Source: Oscillospiraceae bacterium
Lineage (GTDB): Bacteria; Bacillota; Clostridia; Oscillospirales; QAMX01
Assembly: GCA_902772625.1 (NCBI GenBank)
Contig: CACYBP010000322.1
Coordinates: 1 to 8,672 of the forward strand
Direction of reading: 5' to 3'
Length of the DNA stretch: 8,672 nucleotides
In this document: positions 1-6,399 of the stretch, piece by piece
Layout: the number at the start of each line of letters is the position of its first letter
Numbering within the stretch: the first letter of the stretch is position 1
Notes under the pieces: model-generated
What the model was told of the DNA's origin: nothing
Databases searched by the model: none
Seen by the model: only the letters and a program-made list of their open reading frames with translations
Translations under genes and position numbers: made by a program

Positions 1-196
1 AGAGCAAGAGCGCCCGCCGCGGCGAGAGAGTCCCCCGGCCGCCCTTCGCGAAAAGCGCGGTGCGGAGGGCGGGGAAAAAACGGCGGAGCTGCACAAATCC
101 CGTGGCGAAGGAGATCCAGACCCCGGAAGCAAGAAAGATCAGAGGCGCGCCGGCCCCGTAGAGGACCGCGGCGGCTTCTTGAAGAAAGGAAAGCAT
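1..196 (-). CDS. AGCS-family sodium:amino-acid symporter, N-terminal part only
   Basis: This is the 5' end (65 codons) of a minus-strand gene that runs off the left edge of the window. Proteins of the AGCS (alanine/glycine:cation symporter) family import small neutral amino acids using the sodium gradient. The visible part has a hydrophobic first membrane segment (about residues 10-30), followed by GFVQLRRF (33-40) and then GTLSPRRAL (about 55-63). These match the family's usual N-terminal pattern of a membrane helix, a 'GF(x)Q(x)R' stretch and a 'G-x-(I/L)-SPF-x-AL' segment before the first conserved transport motif. The ATG at 194-196 is chosen because a good Shine-Dalgarno (GGGAGG on the minus strand, near 201-207) lies about 5 nt upstream. 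It is transcribed away from the P-type ATPase gene. The conserved transport core lies outside the window, so the substrate cannot be judged. The family call rests on this N-terminal pattern alone. Confidence 0.75.
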   Translation of the reverse strand, partial: MLSFLQEAAAVLYGAGAPLIFLASGVWISFATGFVQLRRFFPALRTALFAKGGRGTLSPRRALLL

Positions 197-236
197 AGAT
201 CCCTCCCCATAAGATAATGGGATATCACTCTATGCT
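192..236. repeat. 8-bp perfect inverted repeat spanning the symporter start codon
   Basis: AGCATAGA (192-199) and TCTATGCT (229-236) are perfect inverted copies separated by 29 bp. The inner arm contains the start codon of the minus-strand symporter gene. In that gene's mRNA the arms could pair and cover the start codon, or at DNA level the repeat could be a protein-binding site. The function is inferred, and an 8-bp match over this distance could be chance. Confidence 0.35.
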
Positions 237-251
237 CTGAAAAGACGAAAT
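197..251. promoter_or_regulatory. Divergent intergenic region, symporter / P-type ATPase
   Basis: These 55 bp must hold, or lie close to, the control signals of two genes read in opposite directions. It is more AT-rich than the flanking genes. For the minus strand there is a weak promoter candidate, TTTTCA (238-243) and CATTAT (214-219) with an 18-bp spacer. It would start transcription almost at the Shine-Dalgarno, so I do not trust it. No convincing plus-strand -35/-10 pair is visible. The ATPase promoter may be weak, activator dependent, or placed inside the symporter coding region. Confidence 0.3.
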
Positions 252-2579
252 ATGAAGAATCACGATTGGCAGGCCTTTTCGGACCTCCCGGGCCTTTCGG
301 CCGGAGAGGCGGCGGCGCGCGCCGCCGCGGGACAGAACAACCGCTACCGGGGGGTGGAGACGCCGGGCGTGGGAAAGATCGTCGCGCGGAACCTTTTCAG
401 CCTGTTCCATTTTTTGATCGCGGTCCTCGCGGTGATCGTATTCCTGGCGGGAAGCCCGAAGAACGCCCTGTTCCTCGGGGTGATCGTGTCCAACGCCGCC
501 ATCGGCATCTTTCAGGAGCTGCGCGCCAAGCGCGCCACCGACCGGCTGAACCTGCTTCATGAAAAGCGCGCGACGGTCCTCCGGGATGGGGAGGCGCGGG
601 GGATCGGGCGGGAGGAGATCGTCCTGGGGGATATCCTGCTTCTTTCGGCGGGCGATCAGATCCCGGTGGACGCCCGGGTCGCGCGCGGCCGGGTCGAGGT
701 CAACGAGTCCTTTCTGACCGGCGAATCCGAGCCGGTGGAAAAGGAGGAGGGGGACGCCTTGCTCTCCGGAAGCTTTCTGACCGCCGGACGGTGCGCCGCG
801 GAGGTCACCGCCGTGAACGCCGACGCCTACGCCGCCCGCATCACCGACCGGGCAAAGAAGATCAAGCGTCCGGTCTCTGAGATCCGGCGCGCCCTGAACC
901 TGATCCTGAAGGTCGGGATGATCGTGATCCCGGTCCTCGGGGGCGGGCTTTTTCTCAAACAGATCCTTTCGGGGACCGCCGCGCCGGAGGCGGCGGTGGG
1001 GACCGTGGCCGCCATGCTGGGCATGATCCCGTCGGGGCTGGTGCTGCTTTCCACCGTGGTCTACGCCGCGGGGGTGACCAGGCTTTCCCGGAAGGGCGTG
1101 ACGGTCAGTGAACACAACGCCATCGAGACCCTGGCGCGGGTGGACGTTTTATGCCTGGACAAGACCGGCACCGTCACCGAAGGCAGGATGCGCCTCGCGT
1201 CGCTCCTGCCCATCGGGAGGAGCCGGGAGGAGGCCGAAAGGCTCGCGGGTCGCTTTGCGGCCCTGACACCCGACCGCAACGGCACGGCCGAGGCGCTTCG
1301 TGCCGCCTTCCCGGGGAAAGAGGAGACGGCGAGGCGCGCGATCCCCTTTTCCTCCCGCGCGCGGTTCAGCGCGGTGTGGGACGGGAAAGAGGCGATCTTC
1401 CTCGGCTCCCCCGAGACGGTGCTGGGGGAAAAAGCCGGGGAATTTGCCGGGATCCTCGCCGCGCGGCGCGGGGAGGGGATGCGCGTGGTGGCGCTTGCCC
1501 TGGGAAAAGCCGAGCCGGGACCGGAAGCGATCCCCGGAGAGCTTGAACCCGCGGCCCTGATCGCGCTGGAGGATCCGGTGAGAAAAACGGCGGAGGAGAC
1601 CTTCCGCGCCTTCCGGGACGCCGGCGTGGAGATCAAGCTGATCTCGGGCGACGACCCCGCTACCGTGGAGGCCGTGGCGAAAAAGGCCGGGATCCCGGTG
1701 AAAGGCGCGGCCGATATGACCCTTGCGGGGGAGATCTCAGAGAAGACGGCGGAGGACAACACGGTCTTCGGCCGGGTCACCCCCGAAAAGAAATGCGAGA
1801 TCCTGAAAAAACTGCGGAAAAAACACGTGGTGGCCATGGTGGGCGACGGAGTCAACGACGTGCTCGCCCTGCACGAGGCCGACGTCGGTGCGGCCATGGC
1901 GGCGGGCAGCGAGGCCGCGCGCAACAAGGCCGAGCTGGTGCTCCTCGATTCGGACCCCAAGGCGCTGCTTTCGGCGGTGGAGGAGGGGAGACGCGCCATC
2001 CGGAGCATCGAGCGAACCTCCACCCTGTATCTTTCCAAGACCGGGTATACGTTTTTCCTGACTCTTCTGATGCTGCTTTTCAGCGATACGTATCCCTTCC
2101 AGCCGATCCATATGACCCTGATCGGGGCGATCACCATCGGGATCCCCTCGGTGATCGTGGGACTTGAAAAAAACGAGGGGCCGGTGCGCGGGAAATTCCT
2201 CGGAAACGTGCTGAAAAGCGCGATCCCCGCAGCCCTGCTCACGGTGCTTTCACTGGCCGCGGCGTTTTTCGGAGGCCGGGCGTTTTCCCTTTCTGAACAG
2301 ACGGCGTCGACCCTTGCGGTCTATGCCGCGGTAAGCGCGGGCCTTGTCGTGGTCGCCCGGCTGAAGCGGCCGGCGGATCTCCGCCACGGGCTTCTGGTGG
2401 GAGGCCTTCTGGCTCTCTTTCTGGCCGCGGCGCTCCTCTTCCCGGGTTTCTTCCTGATGGAAAGGCTTTCAGGACTTTTATGGCTTCTGCCCGCGGGGAT
2501 CGCGGCGGCGGGGTTTCTCCTCTATCCGCTTCTGTGCCGCGCGGCCGGGGCGCTTGCGGATCTCCGGAGGGGGAAATGA
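252..2579 (+). CDS. P-type cation-transporting ATPase, CtpE-like
   Basis: This is a 775-aa membrane ATPase that pumps a cation across the cytoplasmic membrane through a phospho-aspartate intermediate. In order it shows a short cytosolic N-terminus, membrane helices M1-M2 (about 51-88), an actuator domain with TGES (156-159), M3-M4 (about 217-275), the phosphorylation motif DKTGT with Asp303, a nucleotide-binding domain, the hinge GDGVND (531-536), and M5-M10 to the end. The M1-M2 and actuator sequence, LGSPE in place of KGAPE in the nucleotide domain, and ITIGIPS in M6 resemble mycobacterial CtpE, a reported Ca2+-uptake ATPase, and its Bacillota relatives. The length is close to that group. 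M4 reads IPSGL (259-263) instead of PEGL, so the usual Glu is Ser261, and M6 lacks the Asn/Asp ligands of classical Ca2+ pumps. Ca2+ is therefore only a guess. The start at 252 is the only plausible one and has a poor Shine-Dalgarno. The gene stands alone and ends at a strong terminator. The P-type ATPase call is very sure, the substrate unsure. Confidence 0.95.
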   Translation: MKNHDWQAFSDLPGLSAGEAAARAAAGQNNRYRGVETPGVGKIVARNLFSLFHFLIAVLAVIVFLAGSPKNALFLGVIVSNAAIGIFQELRAKRATDRLNLLHEKRATVLRDGEARGIGREEIVLGDILLLSAGDQIPVDARVARGRVEVNESFLTGESEPVEKEEGDALLSGSFLTAGRCAAEVTAVNADAYAARITDRAKKIKRPVSEIRRALNLILKVGMIVIPVLGGGLFLKQILSGTAAPEAAVGTVAAMLGMIPSGLVLLSTVVYAAGVTRLSRKGVTVSEHNAIETLARVDVLCLDKTGTVTEGRMRLASLLPIGRSREEAERLAGRFAALTPDRNGTAEALRAAFPGKEETARRAIPFSSRARFSAVWDGKEAIFLGSPETVLGEKAGEFAGILAARRGEGMRVVALALGKAEPGPEAIPGELEPAALIALEDPVRKTAEETFRAFRDAGVEIKLISGDDPATVEAVAKKAGIPVKGAADMTLAGEISEKTAEDNTVFGRVTPEKKCEILKKLRKKHVVAMVGDGVNDVLALHEADVGAAMAAGSEAARNKAELVLLDSDPKALLSAVEEGRRAIRSIERTSTLYLSKTGYTFFLTLLMLLFSDTYPFQPIHMTLIGAITIGIPSVIVGLEKNEGPVRGKFLGNVLKSAIPAALLTVLSLAAAFFGGRAFSLSEQTASTLAVYAAVSAGLVVVARLKRPADLRHGLLVGGLLALFLAAALLFPGFFLMERLSGLLWLLPAGIAAAGFLLYPLLCRAAGALADLRRGK

Positions 2580-2638
2580 TCCCGGAGCCGCCCGGGAAGC
2601 GTCCTGCGGCGGGCTTTGAGAGAGTAAACGGAAAAAAG

Positions 2639-2674
2639 AAGCAGACCGGAACCGCTTCCGGTCTGCTTTTGTTT
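2639..2674. terminator. Bidirectional intrinsic terminator between convergent genes
   Basis: GCAGACCGGAA (2641-2651) and TTCCGGTCTGC (2656-2666) form a perfect 11-bp stem with a CCGC loop, and two further A-T pairs extend it at the base. On the plus strand it is followed by TTTTGTTT, which suits the ATPase gene. On the minus strand the A-rich run at 2631-2640 gives a T-rich tail, which suits the CLC gene. It lies between the two converging stop codons (2579 and 2715). The rest of the 2580-2714 gap shows nothing else. Confidence 0.92.
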
Positions 2675-2714
2675 CTGTGCGGCCGACCGGGCGAAGCCGG
2701 GCGGCGGGAAGAGG

Positions 2715-3950
2715 TCAGTCGGTGATTCTGCCGGAGGCCTTGGGGAAAAAGATCCGCTGGGTCTTATAAAGGCTGTAATTGCCCGACACCGCGTAGCTCA
2801 CCGCGGCGGCCAGGGCGAAATACAGGATGCCTCCGAATCCGAAAAGCTCCGCGCCGAGCACGATCGAGGAGACGGCGGAGTTGGTGACCCCGGCGAAGAG
2901 CGCCACCATGCCCACCGCCGCGCCGAAGGCGGGATCCAGCGAGAAAAGCGGCGCGATCAGGGCGCCGAGCCCGGCCCCGACGGCCAGGGTGGGCACGATC
3001 TCCCCGCCCTTGTATCCCGAGCCGACGGTCAGAGCCGTGAAGAGCATTTTCAGAAGAAAGAAGAGGGGAAAGACCTTCGCCCCCGAAAGAAGCGACGTGA
3101 TCATCCCCGCGCCCGAGCCGTTCAGACCGTATTTCCCGAGGAAAAGCGAAAGGACCGCCACTGTGAGGCCTCCCAGGGCGATGCGGAGATAGCGGTTGGG
3201 AAAGAGCTTCCCGCAAAGATGCTCCGCTCCGTGAAGAAGGAGGCAGAAGAGGATCGAAACGACCCCCGCCGCGAGAGCCAGGGCCAGGACCCCTCCGAGG
3301 GAGGAAAGCGAAAGAGCGGGCGAATCCGGGACCGGGAAAGGCTCCTCCGCGGCGCCGAGAAAACGCGCGGTGAGAAGAGCCGTGACCGCCGAAAGAAGAC
3401 AGGCGGGGAAGGCCGAGGTGTGGATCACCCCGACCGAGGTGAATTCCAGGACGAAAAGCGACGCCGCGATGGGCGTGCCGAAGACCGAGGAAAAGACCGC
3501 CGACATGCCGCAGAGCGAAAGCAGGGTCCGTCCCTCCCCGGGAAGCCGGAAGAGCCGCGCGAGGGTCGAACCGAGGGAACCGCCGATCTGCAGCGCCGCG
3601 CCCTCTTTGCCGGCCGAGCCGCCGCCGAGCTGGGTGAGAAGGGTCCCGAGCATGATCAGGGGCATCATCAGGGGGGAGACCGGCGCGCCCGACTGCACCG
3701 AGGCGATGATCTCGTTGGTGCCGCGGTCGTCCTTCCGGCGGAAAAGCTGATAGCTTCCCACGATCAGAAGCCCCGAAAGGGGAAGGATCAGGAAGAGATA
3801 GGGCGTGCGCTGGTAAAACCCCGTGACCAGCGTGAAAAGCCAGAGAAAAAGCGCGCCGATCCCTCCGCCGAGAAGACCGGTGAAAAGCGCGAAAAAGGTC
3901 CATTTCAACAAAGCGAGAAAGCTTTCAAGACTCTTTTTCAGGTTCGGCAC
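2715..3950 (-). CDS. CLC-family anion channel/antiporter, CLC-F-like subgroup
   Basis: This 411-aa integral membrane protein moves an anion (chloride, or possibly fluoride) as a CLC dimer. Hydrophobic helices fill almost the whole length and there is no C-terminal CBS domain, as in short prokaryotic CLCs. The gating-glutamate motif is GKEGA (114-118, Glu116) within GGSAGKEGAALQIGG, and a second conserved motif is YKGGEIVP (313-320). In classical CLCs these are GREGP and GxFxP. The forms here are closer to the fluoride-exporting CLC-F clade (GGSAGREGT, GFKGGEVTP), but Lys115 and Ala118 differ, and the first filter motif is GTN (77-79) rather than GSGIP. Substrate is therefore open. The GTG at 3948-3950 is the start: AGAGGG lies 7 nt upstream, and the next ATG (around 3901) is out of frame. 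It has its own promoter and shares a terminator with the converging ATPase gene. No fluoride riboswitch is apparent in its leader. Confidence 0.93.
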   Translation of the reverse strand: MPNLKKSLESFLALLKWTFFALFTGLLGGGIGALFLWLFTLVTGFYQRTPYLFLILPLSGLLIVGSYQLFRRKDDRGTNEIIASVQSGAPVSPLMMPLIMLGTLLTQLGGGSAGKEGAALQIGGSLGSTLARLFRLPGEGRTLLSLCGMSAVFSSVFGTPIAASLFVLEFTSVGVIHTSAFPACLLSAVTALLTARFLGAAEEPFPVPDSPALSLSSLGGVLALALAAGVVSILFCLLLHGAEHLCGKLFPNRYLRIALGGLTVAVLSLFLGKYGLNGSGAGMITSLLSGAKVFPLFFLLKMLFTALTVGSGYKGGEIVPTLAVGAGLGALIAPLFSLDPAFGAAVGMVALFAGVTNSAVSSIVLGAELFGFGGILYFALAAAVSYAVSGNYSLYKTQRIFFPKASGRITD

Positions 3951-3957
3951 AGAAAAA

Positions 3958-3963
3958 CCCTCT
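3958..3963 (-). promoter_or_regulatory. Ribosome binding site fixing the GTG start of the CLC gene
   Basis: On the minus strand AGAGGG sits 7 nt before the GTG at 3950. It supports GTG as the true initiation codon. Confidence 0.7.
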
Positions 3964-3996
3964 TTCCGCAGATGATTCAGAACGCAAGCAAAGAGT

Positions 3997-4025
3997 ATTA
4001 TACCGCGTTCGGGTCAGGAATGCAA
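3997..4025 (-). promoter_or_regulatory. Sigma70/sigmaA promoter of the CLC gene
   Basis: On the minus strand a perfect -10 box TATAAT (plus coordinates 3997-4002) lies 17 bp from a partial -35 box TTGCAT (4020-4025). Transcription would begin near 3990, giving a leader of about 40 nt before the GTG start. The perfect -10 with optimal spacing makes this a strong call despite the weak -35. Confidence 0.8.
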
Positions 4026-4035
4026 ATCCCCGGCC

Positions 4036-4075
4036 GGAGAAAAAGAAAGAAAAAGAGAGAAAAAACTCCCTCCCC
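4036..4075. other. 30-nt purine tract followed by a 10-nt pyrimidine tract
   Basis: Bases 4036-4065 are all A or G without interruption, and 4066-4075 are all C or T. The tract lies between the -35 boxes of two divergent promoters (4025 and 4079). It may simply be a flexible or rigid spacer, or act as an UP-like element. No gene or known motif explains it. The rest of 3951-4205 is accounted for by the promoters, operators and leaders listed separately. Confidence 0.5.
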
Positions 4076-4078
4076 TGC

Positions 4079-4107
4079 TTGACACGGTGAGGGAAGCGTG
4101 CTATACT
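4079..4107 (+). promoter_or_regulatory. Sigma70/sigmaA promoter of the MarR/ABC/Nudix operon
   Basis: A perfect -35 box TTGACA (4079-4084) is followed by a 17-bp spacer and the -10 box TATACT (4102-4107, 5 of 6 matches). Transcription should start near 4113-4115. This is an intrinsically strong promoter, which fits control by a repressor. The three operator-like palindromes begin right at the predicted start site. Confidence 0.9.
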
Positions 4108-4115
4108 GCTAATCG

Positions 4116-4159
4116 GTTGCAAATGCAACTGTTGCAAATGCAAAAATTGCGTCTGCAAC
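4116..4159. promoter_or_regulatory. Triple operator: three TTGCA-N2-TGCAA palindromes at 15-bp period
   Basis: Three 12-bp sites stand head to tail: TTGCAAATGCAA at 4117-4128, the identical sequence at 4132-4143, and TTGCGTCTGCAA at 4147-4158. Each is an inverted repeat with a 2-bp centre, and exactly 3 bp separate neighbours, giving a 15-bp period. Site 1 is the best palindrome, with flanking G4116 and C4129 extending its arms to 6 bp. Site 3 has one arm mismatch. They lie just downstream of the -10 box and upstream of the MarR-family gene, the usual position of an autorepressor's operator. MarR-type dimers bind short palindromes of this kind. Binding by the product of the next gene is inferred. 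Confidence 0.85.
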
Positions 4160-4192
4160 GAACGGAGACGGCGAAGGCCGCGTCCGAAGAAA

Positions 4193-4199
4193 GGGGGAG
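4193..4199 (+). promoter_or_regulatory. Ribosome binding site fixing the GTG start of the MarR gene
   Basis: GGGGGAG lies 6 nt before the GTG at 4206. The alternative ATG at 4224 has no Shine-Dalgarno in front of it, so GTG is preferred. Confidence 0.75.
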
Positions 4200-4205
4200 A
4201 CCCAG

Positions 4206-4646
4206 GTGCCGACCCATCGCATCATGCGTTATATCAACCGCACCTTCCGGGTGGGAAAGCTCTACCGGAACGCAAGACTCTCAGAGATCGGTCTGGAGGG
4301 AAGCGATCAGCCCTTCCTGCTCGCGCTCTGCCGGGAGCCGGGCATTTCGCAGGATCAGCTTTCCCGGGAGATCTACATCGACAAGAGCGTCGTGGCCCGG
4401 AAGCTCGCGAATCTCGAAAAGAACGGCTACGTCCGCCGCGAAAGCGATCCTGACGACAAGCGGGTGTTACGCGTCTATCCCACCGAAAAGGCCATCAGGC
4501 TTCAGCCCGCCATCGGCGTGTCCCTCGCCGACTGGAACGAGCTGATCACCAGGGGCTTTTCCGAGGAGGAAAAGGAGACCCTGGAGGCGCTTATGATCCG
4601 GGTGATGGAAAACGCCATGGCCTGGGCCGACGGGGAAAACAGGTAA
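4206..4646 (+). CDS. MarR-family transcriptional regulator, probable autorepressor of the exporter operon
   Basis: This is a 146-aa DNA-binding protein of the size typical for MarR. The winged helix-turn-helix spans about residues 45-93: ISQDQLSREIYIDKSVVARK (47-66) contains the two HTH helices, and the wing carries the family's DPDDKR (81-86). The flanking N- and C-terminal helices (about 5-25 and 118-141) would form the dimer interface. MarR dimers usually repress their own operon and release DNA when they bind a ligand or are oxidised. Cys42 is its only cysteine, so redox sensing is possible but not indicated. It is the first gene of the operon, 37 nt before the first ABC gene, and sits just after three phased palindromes that are its likely target. 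The MarR-ABC-ABC order matches the rcrRPQ operon of streptococci, where RcrR controls two exporters. The natural ligand is unknown. Confidence 0.93.
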   Translation: MPTHRIMRYINRTFRVGKLYRNARLSEIGLEGSDQPFLLALCREPGISQDQLSREIYIDKSVVARKLANLEKNGYVRRESDPDDKRVLRVYPTEKAIRLQPAIGVSLADWNELITRGFSEEEKETLEALMIRVMENAMAWADGENR

Positions 4647-4683
4647 ACAAAGATTCCCATGAAAGGAAGATGAACAGAGCCTT

Positions 4684-6399
4684 ATGCGACACGTATTGGC
4701 CTATATGAAGCCCTACTGGCTTCGGATCGCCTGGGAACTGACGGTCAAGATGGGCGGATCGATGATCGAGCTGGTGCTGCCGGCGATCCTGGCGCACCTG
4801 ATCGACGAGGTGGCCCCCTCGAAGAACGTCCCCATGACCTTCGTCTGGGGAGGGGTGATGGTGATCTGCGCGGTCCTGGCCTGGCTCGGCAACGTCTGCG
4901 CCAACCGGATGGCGGCCCGGATCTCCAGCTGGGTGGCCCGGAACATCCGTCAGGATCTATTCCGGAAGATATCTTATCTCTCCAGCAGGAAGACCGACGA
5001 ATTCACCATTCCGTCTCTGGTGTCCCGCCTGAGCTCGGATACGTATAACGTGCAGCAGTTTGTGGGCATGATCCAGCGCATGGGCGTCCGGGCGCCGATC
5101 CTGATGATCGGCGGTCTCGTGATGACCCTGACTCTGGATCCGGTCCTGACCCTGGTGCTGGTGGCGATGATGCCGCTTCTTTCCATCGTGGTCTACCTCC
5201 GGGTGAAGAAGGGCTTCCCCCTCTTCCGCAAGCTGCAGGAGGCCCAGGACGGCATGGTCCGCAAGGTCCGGGAAAACATCACCGGCGTGCGGGTGATCAA
5301 GGCCCTTTCCAAAAACGAGGTCGAGCGCGAGCGCTTCGACGAGGTCAACAAAAACGTCGTGCAGGCCGAACTGAAGGCCAACGTGGTGATGATGCTCACC
5401 GGACCGCTTCTGGATTTCTTCATGAACATCGGCCTGATCTTCATCATCATCGTGGGCGCCTACCGGGTGTCCTCCGGCGCGACCCAGGTGGGCGTGATCA
5501 CCGCCTTCTTCTCCTATCTCACCACCATCCTCAACGCCATGATGTCGGTGTCGCGCATCTTCACCATGTACACCCGCGCCGGTGCCTCGGGCGACCGCAT
5601 CGCCGAGGTCCTGACCACCGAAGACGATCTTCTGGTGAGCGACCGGCCGGGGATCGATACCGACGCCCACGTGGTGTTCGATCACGTCAGCTTCTCCTAT
5701 AACAAGATCCGCAACAACGTGGAAAACGTGGATTTCGCCCTGAAAAAGGGCCAGATGCTGGGGATCATCGGCCCCACCGGCTCGGGCAAGAGCACACTGA
5801 TCCAGCTTTTGATGCGCTTTTACGACGTGGACGAGGGCCATATCTACATCGACGGGCGCGACGTACGCTCGATCCCCTTTGAGGAGCTTCATCAGATGTT
5901 CGGCGTGGTGTTCCAGAACGACGCCCTCTTCGCCGACACCCTGCGGGAGAACATCGATCTCGGCCGCGGCCTCTCGGACGAAGAGATCGCCCACGGCGCG
6001 GAATGCGCCCAGGCGAAGGAATTCATCGAGGGCCTGGAGGAGGGGACCGGCTACAAGCTCGCCATCCGCGGCATGAACCTTTCGGGCGGCCAGCGCCAGC
6101 GCGTCCTGATCGCCCGGGCGCTTTCGGGACACCCGAAGATCCTGATTCTGGACGACTCGTCCTCAGCTCTGGATTACAAGACCGACGCGAAGCTTCGCCA
6201 CGCCGTGGAAAGCGATTACAGCGACGTCACCTCGGTGGTGATCGCCCAGAGAGTTTCCTCCATCAAAAACGCCGATCTGATCCTGGTGATGGACAACGGC
6301 AAGGTCATCGGCGCCGGAAAGCACGACGATCTGATGGAGACCTGCGAAAGCTACCGCGAAATCGCGATGATGCAGATGGGAGATGAGGTCAGTGCGTGA
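4684..6399 (+). CDS. ABC exporter half-transporter, degenerate-site subunit of a heterodimer
   Basis: This 571-aa protein fuses a type IV exporter membrane domain (six helices, about residues 14-290) to an ATPase domain. It has Walker A GPTGSGKST (363-371), a Q-loop Gln411 and a canonical signature LSGGQ (466-470). Walker B is ILILDD (486-491), with Asp491 where the catalytic Glu should be, and the switch His is replaced by Gln522 (IAQR). These are the marks of the degenerate subunit in heterodimeric exporters such as TM287/288, BmrCD, LmrCD and PatAB. Its intact LSGGQ would complete the working ATP site on its partner, the next gene, whose start overlaps this gene by 17 nt. The substrate is unknown; drugs, peptides or lipids are all possible. 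The ATG at 4684 is the first in-frame start after a stop at 4660. Its Shine-Dalgarno is poor: AAGGAAG lies about 14 nt upstream and a weak AGAG lies closer. Confidence 0.95.
   Translation: MRHVLAYMKPYWLRIAWELTVKMGGSMIELVLPAILAHLIDEVAPSKNVPMTFVWGGVMVICAVLAWLGNVCANRMAARISSWVARNIRQDLFRKISYLSSRKTDEFTIPSLVSRLSSDTYNVQQFVGMIQRMGVRAPILMIGGLVMTLTLDPVLTLVLVAMMPLLSIVVYLRVKKGFPLFRKLQEAQDGMVRKVRENITGVRVIKALSKNEVERERFDEVNKNVVQAELKANVVMMLTGPLLDFFMNIGLIFIIIVGAYRVSSGATQVGVITAFFSYLTTILNAMMSVSRIFTMYTRAGASGDRIAEVLTTEDDLLVSDRPGIDTDAHVVFDHVSFSYNKIRNNVENVDFALKKGQMLGIIGPTGSGKSTLIQLLMRFYDVDEGHIYIDGRDVRSIPFEELHQMFGVVFQNDALFADTLRENIDLGRGLSDEEIAHGAECAQAKEFIEGLEEGTGYKLAIRGMNLSGGQRQRVLIARALSGHPKILILDDSSSALDYKTDAKLRHAVESDYSDVTSVVIAQRVSSIKNADLILVMDNGKVIGAGKHDDLMETCESYREIAMMQMGDEVSA

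Noticed and set aside
3951..4080. Fluoride (crcB) riboswitch upstream of the CLC gene
   Set aside because: Read by eye on the minus strand, I find no conserved GGnGAUGG...CUGAUG-type core, and the leader from the -10 box is only about 40 nt. A covariance search would be decisive.
3219..4082. A 287-codon plus-strand open frame opposite the CLC gene
   Set aside because: It is a highly charged Arg/Glu/Lys-rich translation with no recognisable fold, antisense to a clear membrane protein, and it runs on through the purine tract of the intergenic region.
4116..4159. Short CRISPR-like array or plasmid-type iterons
   Set aside because: The repeats are 12 bp, palindromic, with 3-bp gaps and a promoter position. 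That fits operators, not CRISPR spacers or a replication origin.
4087..4545. Plus-strand open frame starting before the operators and overlapping the MarR gene
   Set aside because: It begins inside the promoter, upstream of the predicted transcription start, and its product is a Ser/Arg-rich frame-shift shadow of MarR.
6160..6260. Sequencing error or pseudogene to explain the missing catalytic Glu and His in the first ABC protein
   Set aside because: The frame is intact, and the partner's complementary signature defect shows this is the known heterodimer pattern rather than decay.
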